64,000 nt of DNA, taken from Actinobaculum sp. 313 (lineage in GTDB: Bacteria; Actinomycetota; Actinomycetes; Actinomycetales; Actinomycetaceae). The position numbers and the translations under genes are program-made. The notes under the pieces were generated by a model. That model was not told the DNA's origin and searched no databases. It worked only from the letters and a program-made list of their open reading frames with translations. Positions 35,541-44,347 of this stretch are shown here, one piece after another. Every line of letters begins with the position of its first letter. Within the stretch, counting starts at the first letter, position 1. The stretch is taken from contig NZ_CP029033.1 in the NCBI RefSeq assembly GCF_003073475.1, positions 186,001-250,000 on the forward strand. The letters are read 5' to 3'.

Positions 35541-38456
35541 ATGAGGCATCACCCGGCGTACCGTATGCGTGCTCGATACCTCAACCTTCTGCTCCTCCTC
35601 TGCGTGTGCCTGACGGGAGCGACTGGATTTGACGGTTTGTCGGCACCGGGTGCTGAAGCTACGCGGGCAGGTTCGCCTCTTTCTACGGCAGCGGTAACCA
35701 GAGCTGAGATCGCAGCGCTACCCTCCTCTAAGGCCGCTGCGGGCGGGGACGGGACGTCGGTTCCGGAAGTACCCGCAGGTGTCGAGGATTTGAAGGCGCA
35801 AGGCGTGGAGAGTGCGAAGGCGCAAGGCGTGGAGGCCGTGACGCTGGAAAGGCAGCACGTCGTCGTGATCCTCACCGGTGGTTTGCGATGGGATCAGCTC
35901 GATGGCGATCTTACGCCGGAACTCTCCGCCTACGCGGCGTCGGGTATTATGTCCAATCTTGTTCCGCTTGCCACTCGCGGGGCGGCGTGCCCGGTTGATT
36001 CGTGGCTGGCCATGTCCGCCGGGCGGCAGATTTCGCCGCGCGCGCTTGCAACGCGAGCGACCTGCCCGCGTCCGACCGTGTTCCGGGGCTTCCCCATCCA
36101 AAGTTGGGAAGCGTACGAAGACGCTCTGGCTGCTACATCTTCGGAAGGCTCATTGGGGACATTTGGGGCGATTTTGGCCGAGGAGGGTGTGAGCACTCAA
36201 CCCATTGGAACGGGCGCGGCATTCGTATTGGCGAACCCGGACGGCACGGCGCCGAGAAACTATCAGGTGGCGCCGACGTCGAACATGGAGTTGGCGGCGC
36301 TGGTTTCCAGCAGTGCGTCCCAGTACGACCTCACTATCGTTGACGCCGACGCGGAGAGTTACGCCTCCGACGACGAGCGCCAAGCTGCACGTATCGCGGA
36401 TTTCCTGGAAATCGAGCAACGCCGAGCTGCGGGGCAGGATCCTGATACCACCGAGGGAGGTTCCGAGAATCCGCCGGATGTAGTGGATGGTTCGACGTTA
36501 ACGCCGCAACGAAGGATCTACTCGGCGATTAACACGCGGCGTGTCGAGGCAATCCTGCGCGATCTTCCTGCAGGAACACGGGTGCTGGTGGCATCGGTGG
36601 TTGATATTGATACCACCAGTTACATGCAGCTCCTAGTGGCGGCGGATGTGCCGTCAGCCGAGGCGAGCGGCACCGATGACATGGCGCTGGTGCCCGGGCT
36701 TGGATGGAGCGAGTCGGTGCGGCAGGACGGTGTCGTCCAGTTGGCAGATCTCGACCCGACCATTCTGAGTTGGCTGGGAATAACGGACCACAATATTGCC
36801 AGTGGCACGCCAATGAGTACCGTGAATCCGGTAGCGGTGCCATGTTCACCCGATCAGGCGTGTTACACGGATCGATTGAGTGAACTAGATGATCAAGCCT
36901 TGCATTCGGGCAAGATTCGTACCTGGCGCGGCCGGTTCGTTCATTGGTTGACGACGGCGGCCATCGTGTATTTCCTGGCATCGCTTGTGTTGCTCGCGGC
37001 GCCGGTGTATCGGCGTACGCTACGTTTCCGGTGGCTAAGGGAAGCGTGGATGCTTGCTGGGCTGACCGTTGCGGCGGTTCCGTTGGCGAGTTTCATCGTT
37101 GACATGCTGCATTGGTGGAATACCGACTCTGCAGAACTGGCGCTTGTGGGTGGCAGCTGGCTATTGGCCGGCGGGATCGGTGTGATTGCACTGAACTTTC
37201 AACGCTTGTGGCTACCGGCCCCACTTGTAGTGATAGCGGGGGTGACTGCGGCGTCGCTGACAGTGGATGCCGCTCTCGGTTCGCGTGTGATGGCCGATTC
37301 GCCGATTGGTTTTAATCTGTTGACGGCGGCGCGTTTTTATGGCGTCGGAAATGAGGCATATGCGCTGATTGCAGCGGGCACGTTGATTGGCCTCGCCTTC
37401 TTGGGCACATGGATTCGAGATCGCGGTGTCGGAGTTTTCCGCGGCAAGTGGGCAGCGGTGCTGACCGTGGGTGCAATTGGTCTTGTCGTTGCGGCGATTG
37501 ATGCTCTGCCGAGCCTCGGTGCCGATTTCGGGGGAGTGCTATCCTTCCTGCCCGCACTCATTGTTCTTGTGCTCCTTATAGCGCAGACGCGGATTTCGGT
37601 GGGGCGCGTTCTTGGCATTGTCGTGGTTACCGGCGGTATTGCGGCTGCTTTGGCGATCGTGGACTGGTTGCGGCCGGCCGAGTCACGCACGCATCTGGGT
37701 CGCTTCGTCCAGTTCATTATCGACGGTGAACTAACCGACGTGATTTCGCGGAAGCTGGCGACAAACATCCGCCTATTGTTCGCCTCGACTCACCGCTGGG
37801 TGGTGTTGACCGCATTGCTTCTGCTGTTCCTGGCGCTGTTCCAAACGTTGCGACGGCGTCCAGCCTTAGGCGTGGATGGCAAAGCAATCGATCAGAAGTG
37901 GCGTCCGGCGTGGTGGAATGGTGCGCGCAACTGGTGCGTGAACATGTGGGGTTGGCTCGGTCCGGTGCAGCGCGTTGCGCGTGCCGACCAGACTTCCGAG
38001 GCGGAGCCGATGGGCTCGACGGCGCAGACCGTCGGGGCCGTAGAGCGGGTCACGTCAGTGGACAAGGTGGATGCGGTGCGCGGGGTATCTGTGGACGCTG
38101 CGGGCGGGGCACCTGCGGACAAGTCAACGAGCACGGGAGTAAGGGGCTTCGACCTAGCTCTGTCGGAGCGTGTGCCGGCCCTGCGGGATTCCCTGGTGTC
38201 GGTCGCCGTGTGCATGGCTTTGGCGCTGTGCTTGAATGACTCCGGCATCGTGTTGCCGGGTATGGCAGCGATTATGGTGGTTCCTCTGCTGGAGGTCCTT
38301 GTGTTGCGATATGTGCACGTGCGTGGGAAGAGTGCGCAAGTGCACGCCTTTGGTGGTGGCAACCGTGCGGGAGAGGATGGTCTGTTCGCGGGTGCGGAAG
38401 GCATACCTGCCAGCTCATCGCGCGCCGACTCGTACGAGCCGCCTGTTCGTACGTGA
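35541..38456 (+). CDS. Large membrane protein, paralogue of 27733-30309
   Basis: The 971-residue protein starts at ATG 35541 after an ideal GAGGAGGA site. A signal sequence (NLLLLLCVCLTGATGF) leads into an outside domain (about 115-470) with HVVVILTGGLRWDQLDGDLTP and DSWLAMSAGRQ, matching the paralogue. About seven membrane segments follow (residues 500-780), then a polar loop with repeated VxAVxxV-like units, and two more membrane segments. A duplicated octapeptide-like unit (KAQGVE, 35804-35833) lies in the linker. It may modify or transfer groups to an outside polymer, but no catalytic set is certain. Confidence 0.82.
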   Translation: MRHHPAYRMRARYLNLLLLLCVCLTGATGFDGLSAPGAEATRAGSPLSTAAVTRAEIAALPSSKAAAGGDGTSVPEVPAGVEDLKAQGVESAKAQGVEAVTLERQHVVVILTGGLRWDQLDGDLTPELSAYAASGIMSNLVPLATRGAACPVDSWLAMSAGRQISPRALATRATCPRPTVFRGFPIQSWEAYEDALAATSSEGSLGTFGAILAEEGVSTQPIGTGAAFVLANPDGTAPRNYQVAPTSNMELAALVSSSASQYDLTIVDADAESYASDDERQAARIADFLEIEQRRAAGQDPDTTEGGSENPPDVVDGSTLTPQRRIYSAINTRRVEAILRDLPAGTRVLVASVVDIDTTSYMQLLVAADVPSAEASGTDDMALVPGLGWSESVRQDGVVQLADLDPTILSWLGITDHNIASGTPMSTVNPVAVPCSPDQACYTDRLSELDDQALHSGKIRTWRGRFVHWLTTAAIVYFLASLVLLAAPVYRRTLRFRWLREAWMLAGLTVAAVPLASFIVDMLHWWNTDSAELALVGGSWLLAGGIGVIALNFQRLWLPAPLVVIAGVTAASLTVDAALGSRVMADSPIGFNLLTAARFYGVGNEAYALIAAGTLIGLAFLGTWIRDRGVGVFRGKWAAVLTVGAIGLVVAAIDALPSLGADFGGVLSFLPALIVLVLLIAQTRISVGRVLGIVVVTGGIAAALAIVDWLRPAESRTHLGRFVQFIIDGELTDVISRKLATNIRLLFASTHRWVVLTALLLLFLALFQTLRRRPALGVDGKAIDQKWRPAWWNGARNWCVNMWGWLGPVQRVARADQTSEAEPMGSTAQTVGAVERVTSVDKVDAVRGVSVDAAGGAPADKSTSTGVRGFDLALSERVPALRDSLVSVAVCMALALCLNDSGIVLPGMAAIMVVPLLEVLVLRYVHVRGKSAQVHAFGGGNRAGEDGLFAGAEGIPASSSRADSYEPPVRT

Positions 38457-38524
38457 GAAAGGCGGCGTGGCTTCACGCTGCGACGGCGGGTAGACTAAGA
38501 TGGCTATGCCGTCATAGGCATGAA

Positions 38525-38612
38525 GGAAGGTTGACAGAGCGGCCGAATGTGACGGTCTTGAAAACCGTTGTGCGGTGACCCCGCACCAAGGGTTCGAATC
38601 CCTTACCTTCCG
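38525..38612 (+). tRNA. tRNA-Ser (anticodon UGA)
   Basis: The acceptor GGAAGGT pairs with ACCTTCC. A long variable arm, anticodon loop CTTGAAA and T-arm GGTTCGAATCC are present. The discriminator is G, and the full CCA is not encoded. Confidence 0.96.
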
Positions 38613-38622
38613 CAAAGCGAAT

Positions 38623-38652
38623 GGTGCCCCGCCGCGAAACCGGCGGGGCACC
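38623..38652 (+). terminator. Terminator of tRNA-Ser(UGA)
   Basis: A perfect 12-base stem GGTGCCCCGCCG / CGGCGGGGCACC around a six-base loop, followed by AAGGTTTTA. Confidence 0.85.
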
Positions 38653-39326
38653 AAGGTTTTACGGCGTAACGCCGGTGTTTCATGGCGATGATGCGGGAAA
38701 CCCAGGAGGGACTGGAAGGGACCCTAGGAGGGGTACCCCAAAAGGGCCCTGCAACGAGGGCGCGGCAGGGGTCCACAGTGCCTCTCGAAGGTTTCTGTAC
38801 CTTTTACGGCCGGTCAGCGTTGATCCTGACGCACTACGGCAGTATCAGCAGCAACAAGGGCACGGCGTCGACCCTCGCTACTTCAATCGCGATGCCGGAG
38901 CCAGTAGAAGTGCGCATACTCTGTGACCAGTGCGGTAACGAGCGGCCCGAGCCAGTTGTGCGGTGTGAGCCAGGACTTGGCGGAGAAGAGGGCGCCTTCA
39001 ATGTACGTCAGGCCAGCCAGGATTCGCGCCAGCAAAAGAACGCACACAAAGGTGATGACCTGACCTCTTTCCACGGTGAAATCCGCTGTTCCTTGACGTC
39101 ACCTCTGTTCATGCCGCCCTCCATTGGTTACCGGATTACCATGATGTCGCCAATTGTATGCCCGAGAGAACGATGGGACAAGACCAACGGGATCTCTGTT
39201 GCATCCTCTTCCCACACGTTACGGTCCAGACGGGTGGCATCGCATAGTCCGCCCTGTGCGATGCCACCCCTCTTCCCTCATGTTCGGGCAAGACTCTTCC
39301 ACACGAGCTCACGCTCGCGTATGGGT
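38653..39326. other. Gap with at most one small gene
   Basis: Only the small membrane-protein candidate at 38883-39074 is worth noting. A plus-strand frame at 38682-39575 is open but protein-unlike and runs into the antisense of the sortase substrate. Confidence 0.5.
38883..39074 (-). CDS. Candidate small membrane protein
   Basis: A 63-codon frame with GTG start gives a hydrophobic helix (ITFVCVLLLARILAGLTYIEG), then an amphipathic middle and a second hydrophobic part (LGPLVTALVTEYAHFYWL) with a basic end. This is what a real two-helix membrane protein looks like. The ribosome site is weak and I know no family. It may be a gene or an accident. Confidence 0.4.
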   Translation of the reverse strand: MERGQVITFVCVLLLARILAGLTYIEGALFSAKSWLTPHNWLGPLVTALVTEYAHFYWLRHRD

Positions 39327-40457
39327 CTATTCCGTGTGCGACTTACGGCGTGCAACCGCGACGAGCAGCGTTCCACACAGAACCGCCGCCATCGCAAGCA
39401 GAAGTGGAATCGGGTTAAAACCGGTATGTGCCAGCGTGGTCGTGCGAGCAGCCTTCGCGGTAGCGGTCTGTGTGGCCGCGGCGGCAGTCTCCGAAGGGCT
39501 GGGCGCCGCCGCAGATGTCACGGGGTCTTCGGATGGTTGCTGCGAGCTTGGCGCGGGCGTTGGTTCAGGGGTTGAAGCAACGACGGTTCGTACGGTGCCG
39601 GAACCGGTTGGGTCGAATACAAGCGTTGTCTCGTAGGGCACACCGTTAATGGTGGCGGTGTTGGTCTGGGTTGGGCCACCCGTTGTTTGGACGTAGACAC
39701 GGCACACATCGTCAGGGCTCTCAGAAGCGAAAGAAACGGTGTTGTCGGACTGGTTAGTTGGGGCGGGGTAATAGTCCGCCACTCCCCAGGCGTCAGCTGA
39801 TGTGCATCGGATCGCGCCGAGGAATAGCACGCCCGAATCGCCGACGACGTATTCGGTGCTGCCGGTCATGTCAATGTTCCAATTCGCGCGGAAGAGGTTG
39901 TAGTCATCGCCGGTGATGCGCTCGAGCCATCCAACTTTTTCTGTACGGCGCGGGGCTGGCTCATACGCTACTGGCGTGCTGAACTCAACGGTGTACGGCA
40001 CCCCGGTTGCGGCGCCGGTGAACTGTGATTCTCCGACGGCGCTTCGGAGTATCAGTGCTCGCGCTTGAATGGTGCCAGTCATGGACTCGTAGGCTTGGAC
40101 GCCCTCTAGAAGGTGGCAATACAACATGGCGTCCGCCGTGTAGCAGCTCGCGACAACTTCGCCGTCGTCCGTCGCTAAATCAAAGAAAGGTGCGGCCTGC
40201 CAGAGAAAGCCGTTGGGCAGACTCAGTTGGAAGCTATCGCGCGGCTGGGGATTTGCGATCTGCCAATCGACCTCGGTTGTCACGTATGAGCCGACGGAGG
40301 GCCCGGCGGGGTCTTCGGGCGTTATCCGCACCTCCGTGATCGTGATAGTAGCCGCCTGTGCGCCGGTGGATATACCGAAGGCGCCGAGACATGTGAGGAC
40401 AAGCGTGAGCAAGGTTGCGGGCACGATTCGACGACGAGGTTTCGTAGCGCTCTGCAT
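39327..40457 (-). CDS. Sortase-anchored surface protein (LAHTG)
   Basis: The 376-residue protein has a signal peptide (RRRIVPATLLTLVLTCLGAF, cleavage near AQA-ATI). An adhesin-like beta-rich part follows (about 37-290), then a Pro/Ser/Thr/Ala-rich wall-spanning stretch. It ends with LAHTG at residues 342-346, a hydrophobic segment and the tail ARRKSHTE. This is the complete cell-wall sorting signal in the LAxTG form common in actinobacteria. The folded part resembles the beta-sandwich domains of Gram-positive adhesins. The ligand is unknown. GGAAGGG precedes the ATG. Confidence 0.88.
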   Translation of the reverse strand: MQSATKPRRRIVPATLLTLVLTCLGAFGISTGAQAATITITEVRITPEDPAGPSVGSYVTTEVDWQIANPQPRDSFQLSLPNGFLWQAAPFFDLATDDGEVVASCYTADAMLYCHLLEGVQAYESMTGTIQARALILRSAVGESQFTGAATGVPYTVEFSTPVAYEPAPRRTEKVGWLERITGDDYNLFRANWNIDMTGSTEYVVGDSGVLFLGAIRCTSADAWGVADYYPAPTNQSDNTVSFASESPDDVCRVYVQTTGGPTQTNTATINGVPYETTLVFDPTGSGTVRTVVASTPEPTPAPSSQQPSEDPVTSAAAPSPSETAAAATQTATAKAARTTTLAHTGFNPIPLLLAMAAVLCGTLLVAVARRKSHTE

Positions 40458-40985
40458 TGAGGGACCCTTCCATTTGTGTGCCGAAGAAGTAATGTGCTTC
40501 TACACGCGGGGTATCGTCGGCCGATACTGCACCGGTGCGGTCGCGGATTCCTCGCATATCTGCGGGAACACATGACAGCGTACAGTGCTTTAGGATCGGT
40601 GCGAAACAGTTTGTGTGCACCGTCTCAGAGTGTGGGCATGCGTATTGGGGTGAGTCGAGAGAGAAGGCGGTGAAGGTGGGAGTGTGAAGGGGCGGGTAGC
40701 GAGGATGGTTGGATGGCCAGGTAAGGGAGGTGAGCGTGCGGATATTCTAGGGGCGACGGAAGTACGGTGCGCAAGCACGTGAGATTGTTGCCGCGACGAG
40801 CGCAGGATATGAGATGCATAGGCGTGCGTTTCGATACGCGGGGTATAAGAAACACGCAGCGTGTTACATTGCGCGCAACTGGGTAACACGGCAGAAGTGC
40901 GCGAAGGGTCCATGCGTTTTTCTCATGCCGATACAAAGAGTGGATCGGGGCCTAAGCGCGCCTGGCGATCAGAAAGGAGATGCGC
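40458..40985. other. Gap, no gene seen
   Basis: Divergent region between the surface-protein gene and the YrdC-like gene. It should hold both promoters. No repeat or RNA gene is recognised. Confidence 0.45.
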
Positions 40986-41669
40986 ATGACTTCTACGAGG
41001 CGAGATGACCGCGCCAAGGTGCTTGCTGCCACCGATCGGAATATCCAGCGCGCTGCGGAGATTGTGCTCGCGGGCGGTGTGATTGTGGCGCCGTCGGATA
41101 CGAATATGGCATTGACTCGGGACGCCTGGAATGAGGCCGCCGTTCGCAGGGCCTTCGCGATCAAACGTCGTCCGGCGACGTCGCCGCTGACGCTATTCAT
41201 GCGAGCTCCGGGCGACTGGCCGACGTACACGGAAGTTCCCGACGTTGATCGGCCGATTGTGCAGGCGTTGGCAGGCTCCTTGTGGCCCGGTCCTCTGAAT
41301 ATTGTGCTGCCGCGCGATCCACAACGAGTCCCTGACTTCATTGTGTGTGGAGGGAGCACGGTCGCCCTCGGCGTGCTGTCCAATCCAACCGTGCAGCGTC
41401 TGCTTGATTTCATCGGTAGACCGGTGGCGATGACATCGGCGAACCTATCTGGTCAGGCCAGCGGCGTTCTGGTAGATGTGGCGATGGCGCACGATCAGAT
41501 CGGTGATGCAGTTGATCTGATTCTGGAAGGCGGAAAGCAGGGCACGACGGCGTCCTCGACCATCGTGAAAGTGGATAACGGAAGGCTAACGATTCTGCGG
41601 CAAGGAGATATACAGCCGCAGACTATTCGTGAGACGTTGGCGGGATTACCGGTAGAACTGGCGTTCTAG
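40986..41669 (+). CDS. Sua5/YciO/YrdC family protein
   Basis: The 227-residue protein has the YrdC-like fold: GGVIVAPSDTNMALT at the place of the usual PTxTxYGL, AIKRRPATSPLTLFM for the KxRP substrate-binding part, SLWPGPLNIVLPR, MTSANLSGQASG, and STIVKV with the end LRQGDI. Several of the usual residues (Tyr-Gly-Leu) differ, so it may be a YciO-like paralogue rather than the threonylcarbamoyl-AMP synthase needed for t6A. ATG 40986 has the right distance to AAAGGAG; ATG 40980 is too close. Confidence 0.82.
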   Translation: MTSTRRDDRAKVLAATDRNIQRAAEIVLAGGVIVAPSDTNMALTRDAWNEAAVRRAFAIKRRPATSPLTLFMRAPGDWPTYTEVPDVDRPIVQALAGSLWPGPLNIVLPRDPQRVPDFIVCGGSTVALGVLSNPTVQRLLDFIGRPVAMTSANLSGQASGVLVDVAMAHDQIGDAVDLILEGGKQGTTASSTIVKVDNGRLTILRQGDIQPQTIRETLAGLPVELAF

Positions 41670-41804
41670 GCAAGCTCGATCCGCTATGGCAGCGGAGACT
41701 GAAGATACTCTCGCCTTTGGTGCTGGAATGTTCGCTCGGCCGTCGTTTAAGCGAACGAGAAGGCCACTCCCTCCTGTGGTGCTGAATGGTCCGCACAATC
41801 CACG

Positions 41805-42980
41805 TCAGTGCAGGGCGTAGATCAGTGTATATGGCTCTCCCGTAGAGGCCTGGGATGGGCCGTTGAGTTCAATGACTAGAAGGTACATTTCTCCCGTGTC
41901 GTAAAGGCGGCCGTAAACGTGGGGATCACTGGAAAGATATGCTGTACTGATCGGCAAAGTGAAGGTGTACTCGGAAGACTCGTACGTCCCGTCCTCCTGC
42001 ATTTCCCAGCGGTTCCCTCGTATATCGAGCCTTGATGAGGGGCCCCATCGCGCCTTTACATAGAAGTCCGGCTCGCGGGCGACGACATCATCCGTATTGG
42101 CCGAGTAAGCGTCTTGCCACCGCAGCGTTTTGCCGGTCGCTGGGTCAAGCACGACGACCTGCGAGTAATAGGCGCGGCCGTCGTCGGTAGCCTGGACGTA
42201 ATACGTCAGTTCAAGTGTCGGGTTATCGCCGCTGGTGGTCGCCGCGCTTGCAATGGGGACTGGTGATTGCTTTGGGCCGCGAGAGTAGGACCAGATCGTT
42301 TCTCCGGTGGCGGGGTCAAGTAACTGCGCCTCGGCTCTTGTGATCAACACAGGCCCGGCATCGGTATTAAAAAAACCATAGTAAGGTTGATCGAGTCCTT
42401 CGCGGACCCAGAGGACCTCGGTGTCTTCGCCGAGCTCTCGCTGCTGCGGCGCCTGACCGGGTGTGGCGCCGGTGGTTGTCAAATGCCCCGGTAGATATGT
42501 TGGTGGAGAGGTGAGGAAAAGCGGAGCTGCTAGGGCAGCGGGGATCAGAAGGGCGAGCCCGGCGGAAAGCGAGCGAATACCTCTTTTGCCTGCGGTGCGT
42601 TTTATGCTCAGTGCCGCACCGGCGGCGACGGCGGCGGCTACCAGCGCTGCGGCCATCCAGAGCATAGAGGTGGGGCCGATGGTGTCAGTGATGAGGGTAC
42701 GCCTCCACCACCATAGGCATATGGCCGCTGCCATAAGCGGACCCGCGACGGTGATGGCGATGCTGAGGTTGCGTTTCCGCGTGTACTTGCAGAGTCTCCA
42801 TCCAACAATTAGCCATGCCAATGCGAGAAGCACGATGGTGGCGATTGGGGAATGACGGACGGCGACGGCGGAGGGCCCGACGTATTTCTCGGTGCGTGCG
42901 GCAACTGCCAAGACGATAGCGAGCAGCGTGCTCGTGAGTGCAAGCGTGCTGCAGAATGTGCGACGGTCGAAGATTCTCAT
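41805..42980 (-). CDS. Array gene B1: five-TM protein with PQQ-like outside domain
   Basis: The 391-residue family-B protein has five membrane segments (about 10-28, 45-62, 75-92, 104-124, 140-162). The conserved TYLPGHLTTTG and ELGEDTEVLWVRE follow. The outside domain has two PQQ-repeat-like strands, AQLLDPATGETIWSYSRG and VVVLDPATGKTLRWQD. It ends LYDTGEMYLLVIELNG then YALH. Its ATG overlaps the stop of A1 by four bases, so the two are co-translated. The function is unknown. The PQQ-like repeats suggest half of a beta-propeller, perhaps completed by A. Confidence 0.8.
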   Translation of the reverse strand: MRIFDRRTFCSTLALTSTLLAIVLAVAARTEKYVGPSAVAVRHSPIATIVLLALAWLIVGWRLCKYTRKRNLSIAITVAGPLMAAAICLWWWRRTLITDTIGPTSMLWMAAALVAAAVAAGAALSIKRTAGKRGIRSLSAGLALLIPAALAAPLFLTSPPTYLPGHLTTTGATPGQAPQQRELGEDTEVLWVREGLDQPYYGFFNTDAGPVLITRAEAQLLDPATGETIWSYSRGPKQSPVPIASAATTSGDNPTLELTYYVQATDDGRAYYSQVVVLDPATGKTLRWQDAYSANTDDVVAREPDFYVKARWGPSSRLDIRGNRWEMQEDGTYESSEYTFTLPISTAYLSSDPHVYGRLYDTGEMYLLVIELNGPSQASTGEPYTLIYALH

Positions 42981-44134
42981 TGTTCTGCCTCCTGCTGTCC
43001 GGTACGAGCATCAATGATCGTGCGCTCGCCAGGCGCATTCCCAATGGTGAGCGTTCCATCGGCGCCGATCCAGGTGACATTATGCCAGGGGCCGCGAGCA
43101 TCTGATCCATCCCGGTGAACCGTCCGTACCGACGCGCTACCGTGCGCGCGGTGGAGGTCGAGCTTATCGTTAACGAAGTTGTAGTCGTCAGAATAGAAAT
43201 CGGACAGGATGAGGTCGTCACCGGCTGTACTGGCGAGCCATTCGTCGGTTTCCCAGCTTGTGGCCTCGCTGCCATCGAAGGGGAGGATGGTGATGGTTCC
43301 CCCGGGCAGAGGAGTTGTGCCGTCAGTGGTTTGAACGACCACCGCATCGCTGAGTAGGACCATGGAAACCACGGCCCCGCTGACCTTTGTTTCTAGCACC
43401 GTTTCACCGGTTGCAGCCTCCAGAACAACAACCGGAGTACTCATCGTGCCGTCCAGCTTGCGTGTGCAAGCGGTGTGCAGGACCAGGTAATCGCCCGTGG
43501 CCTGGACCGATCCATTGATCTGCGAATACGAGACAGACTTACGGTAGTCGGGGGTGAATACGGGGACGTTAATCGTGCGGCTCCAGAGGAACTCCCCGTT
43601 GGAGTCAAACTGCACAATACGATCAGGCATGTCGTCGGCGGATCCTTCTTCAAGAATGACCAGAAGACCCGCCGCAGTGAGAATAGCCGAATCATAGGTG
43701 CCCCAGGCTCCCGCGAAGGCATTGTAGATTCCGCGGGGTGTTGATACCTCCCACCCGCCGTCTTGGTCAATGTATGCGCTGACTTCGGGAAGAGGTTTAG
43801 TGGAGACATCGCCGAGTAATTCCGATATACGGTCCTTGCTGACGGCGTCGGCGAGGGCGTGAACGCCAAGCACCAGAATGATGGAAAAGGCGAAGGCAAG
43901 TCTCGGAAGAATGTGCTTGGGCGGGATGTGTTTGCCCCGAGGGCGTTCTTTCAAGCTGGGCGGCGGAGAAGAATCCTGATTGGGTGATAAGGACGTGTGC
44001 TGGCTGGCCGTCTGGGTGGCCGTGGAAGAGGTGTCGTCGACCGCTTCCGATGAGGGGGAATCCTGCATGGGTTCCGGGGACGTGTCGCGGGCTGCTGCCG
44101 AGGGTGAGTTAGGCTCGTCGGTGTGCGGTTCCAT
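42977..44134 (-). CDS. Array gene A1: single-pass beta-propeller-like protein
   Basis: The 385-residue family-A protein has an acidic, Ser/Pro-rich cytoplasmic tail (1-75), one membrane segment (about 79-98), then an outside domain beginning ISELLGDVSTKPLPEVSAYI. Propeller-like units include IVQFDSNGEFLWSRTI, VVVLEAATGETVLETKVSG and TIIDARTGQQEAEQ. I use ATG 44134 (MEPHTDEPN) because it lines up with A2; a frame extension to 44146 exists. It overlaps B1. Its promoter region is a copy of that of A2. Confidence 0.8.
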   Translation of the reverse strand: MEPHTDEPNSPSAAARDTSPEPMQDSPSSEAVDDTSSTATQTASQHTSLSPNQDSSPPPSLKERPRGKHIPPKHILPRLAFAFSIILVLGVHALADAVSKDRISELLGDVSTKPLPEVSAYIDQDGGWEVSTPRGIYNAFAGAWGTYDSAILTAAGLLVILEEGSADDMPDRIVQFDSNGEFLWSRTINVPVFTPDYRKSVSYSQINGSVQATGDYLVLHTACTRKLDGTMSTPVVVLEAATGETVLETKVSGAVVSMVLLSDAVVVQTTDGTTPLPGGTITILPFDGSEATSWETDEWLASTAGDDLILSDFYSDDYNFVNDKLDLHRAHGSASVRTVHRDGSDARGPWHNVTWIGADGTLTIGNAPGERTIIDARTGQQEAEQ

Positions 44135-44143
44135 GGCGCAGAT

Positions 44144-44213
44144 CATACCAAAAGCTGTTAATGCACGCGAGAGTTCTCGGGATACGACCTGAGTCGTGCC
44201 GGGATCGCTAATG
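44144..44213 (-). promoter_or_regulatory. Promoter region of A1, duplicated at A2
   Basis: About 70 bases upstream of A1 match 46558-46627 upstream of A2 with roughly a dozen substitutions. GTTAATGCACGCGAGA is fully kept. The conservation suggests it holds the shared promoter and perhaps an operator. Confidence 0.65.
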
Positions 44214-44240
44214 GCACGACGGCAAGCGCCGTCCCGCTAC

Positions 44241-44291
44241 CCGACAACACTCGGCAGCAATGCGTGCGAGCCGGTATGCGGAGTACTGTGA
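44241..44291. repeat. Duplicated spacer, copy 1
   Basis: These 51 bases match 46660-46710 with one difference. Together with the 27-base identical block at 44329-44355 and 46748-46774, this marks the ends of a duplicated A-B unit. Confidence 0.85.
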
Positions 44292-44347
44292 CCGGTAGGT
44301 GGCATGCTGTGACCGGTGTGCGGCATGCTACGAAGCGTCGGATCGCG

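Noticed and set aside
38682-39575. 297-codon plus-strand frame after tRNA-Ser
   Set aside because: Composition is unlike a protein and its second half is antisense to the sortase substrate.
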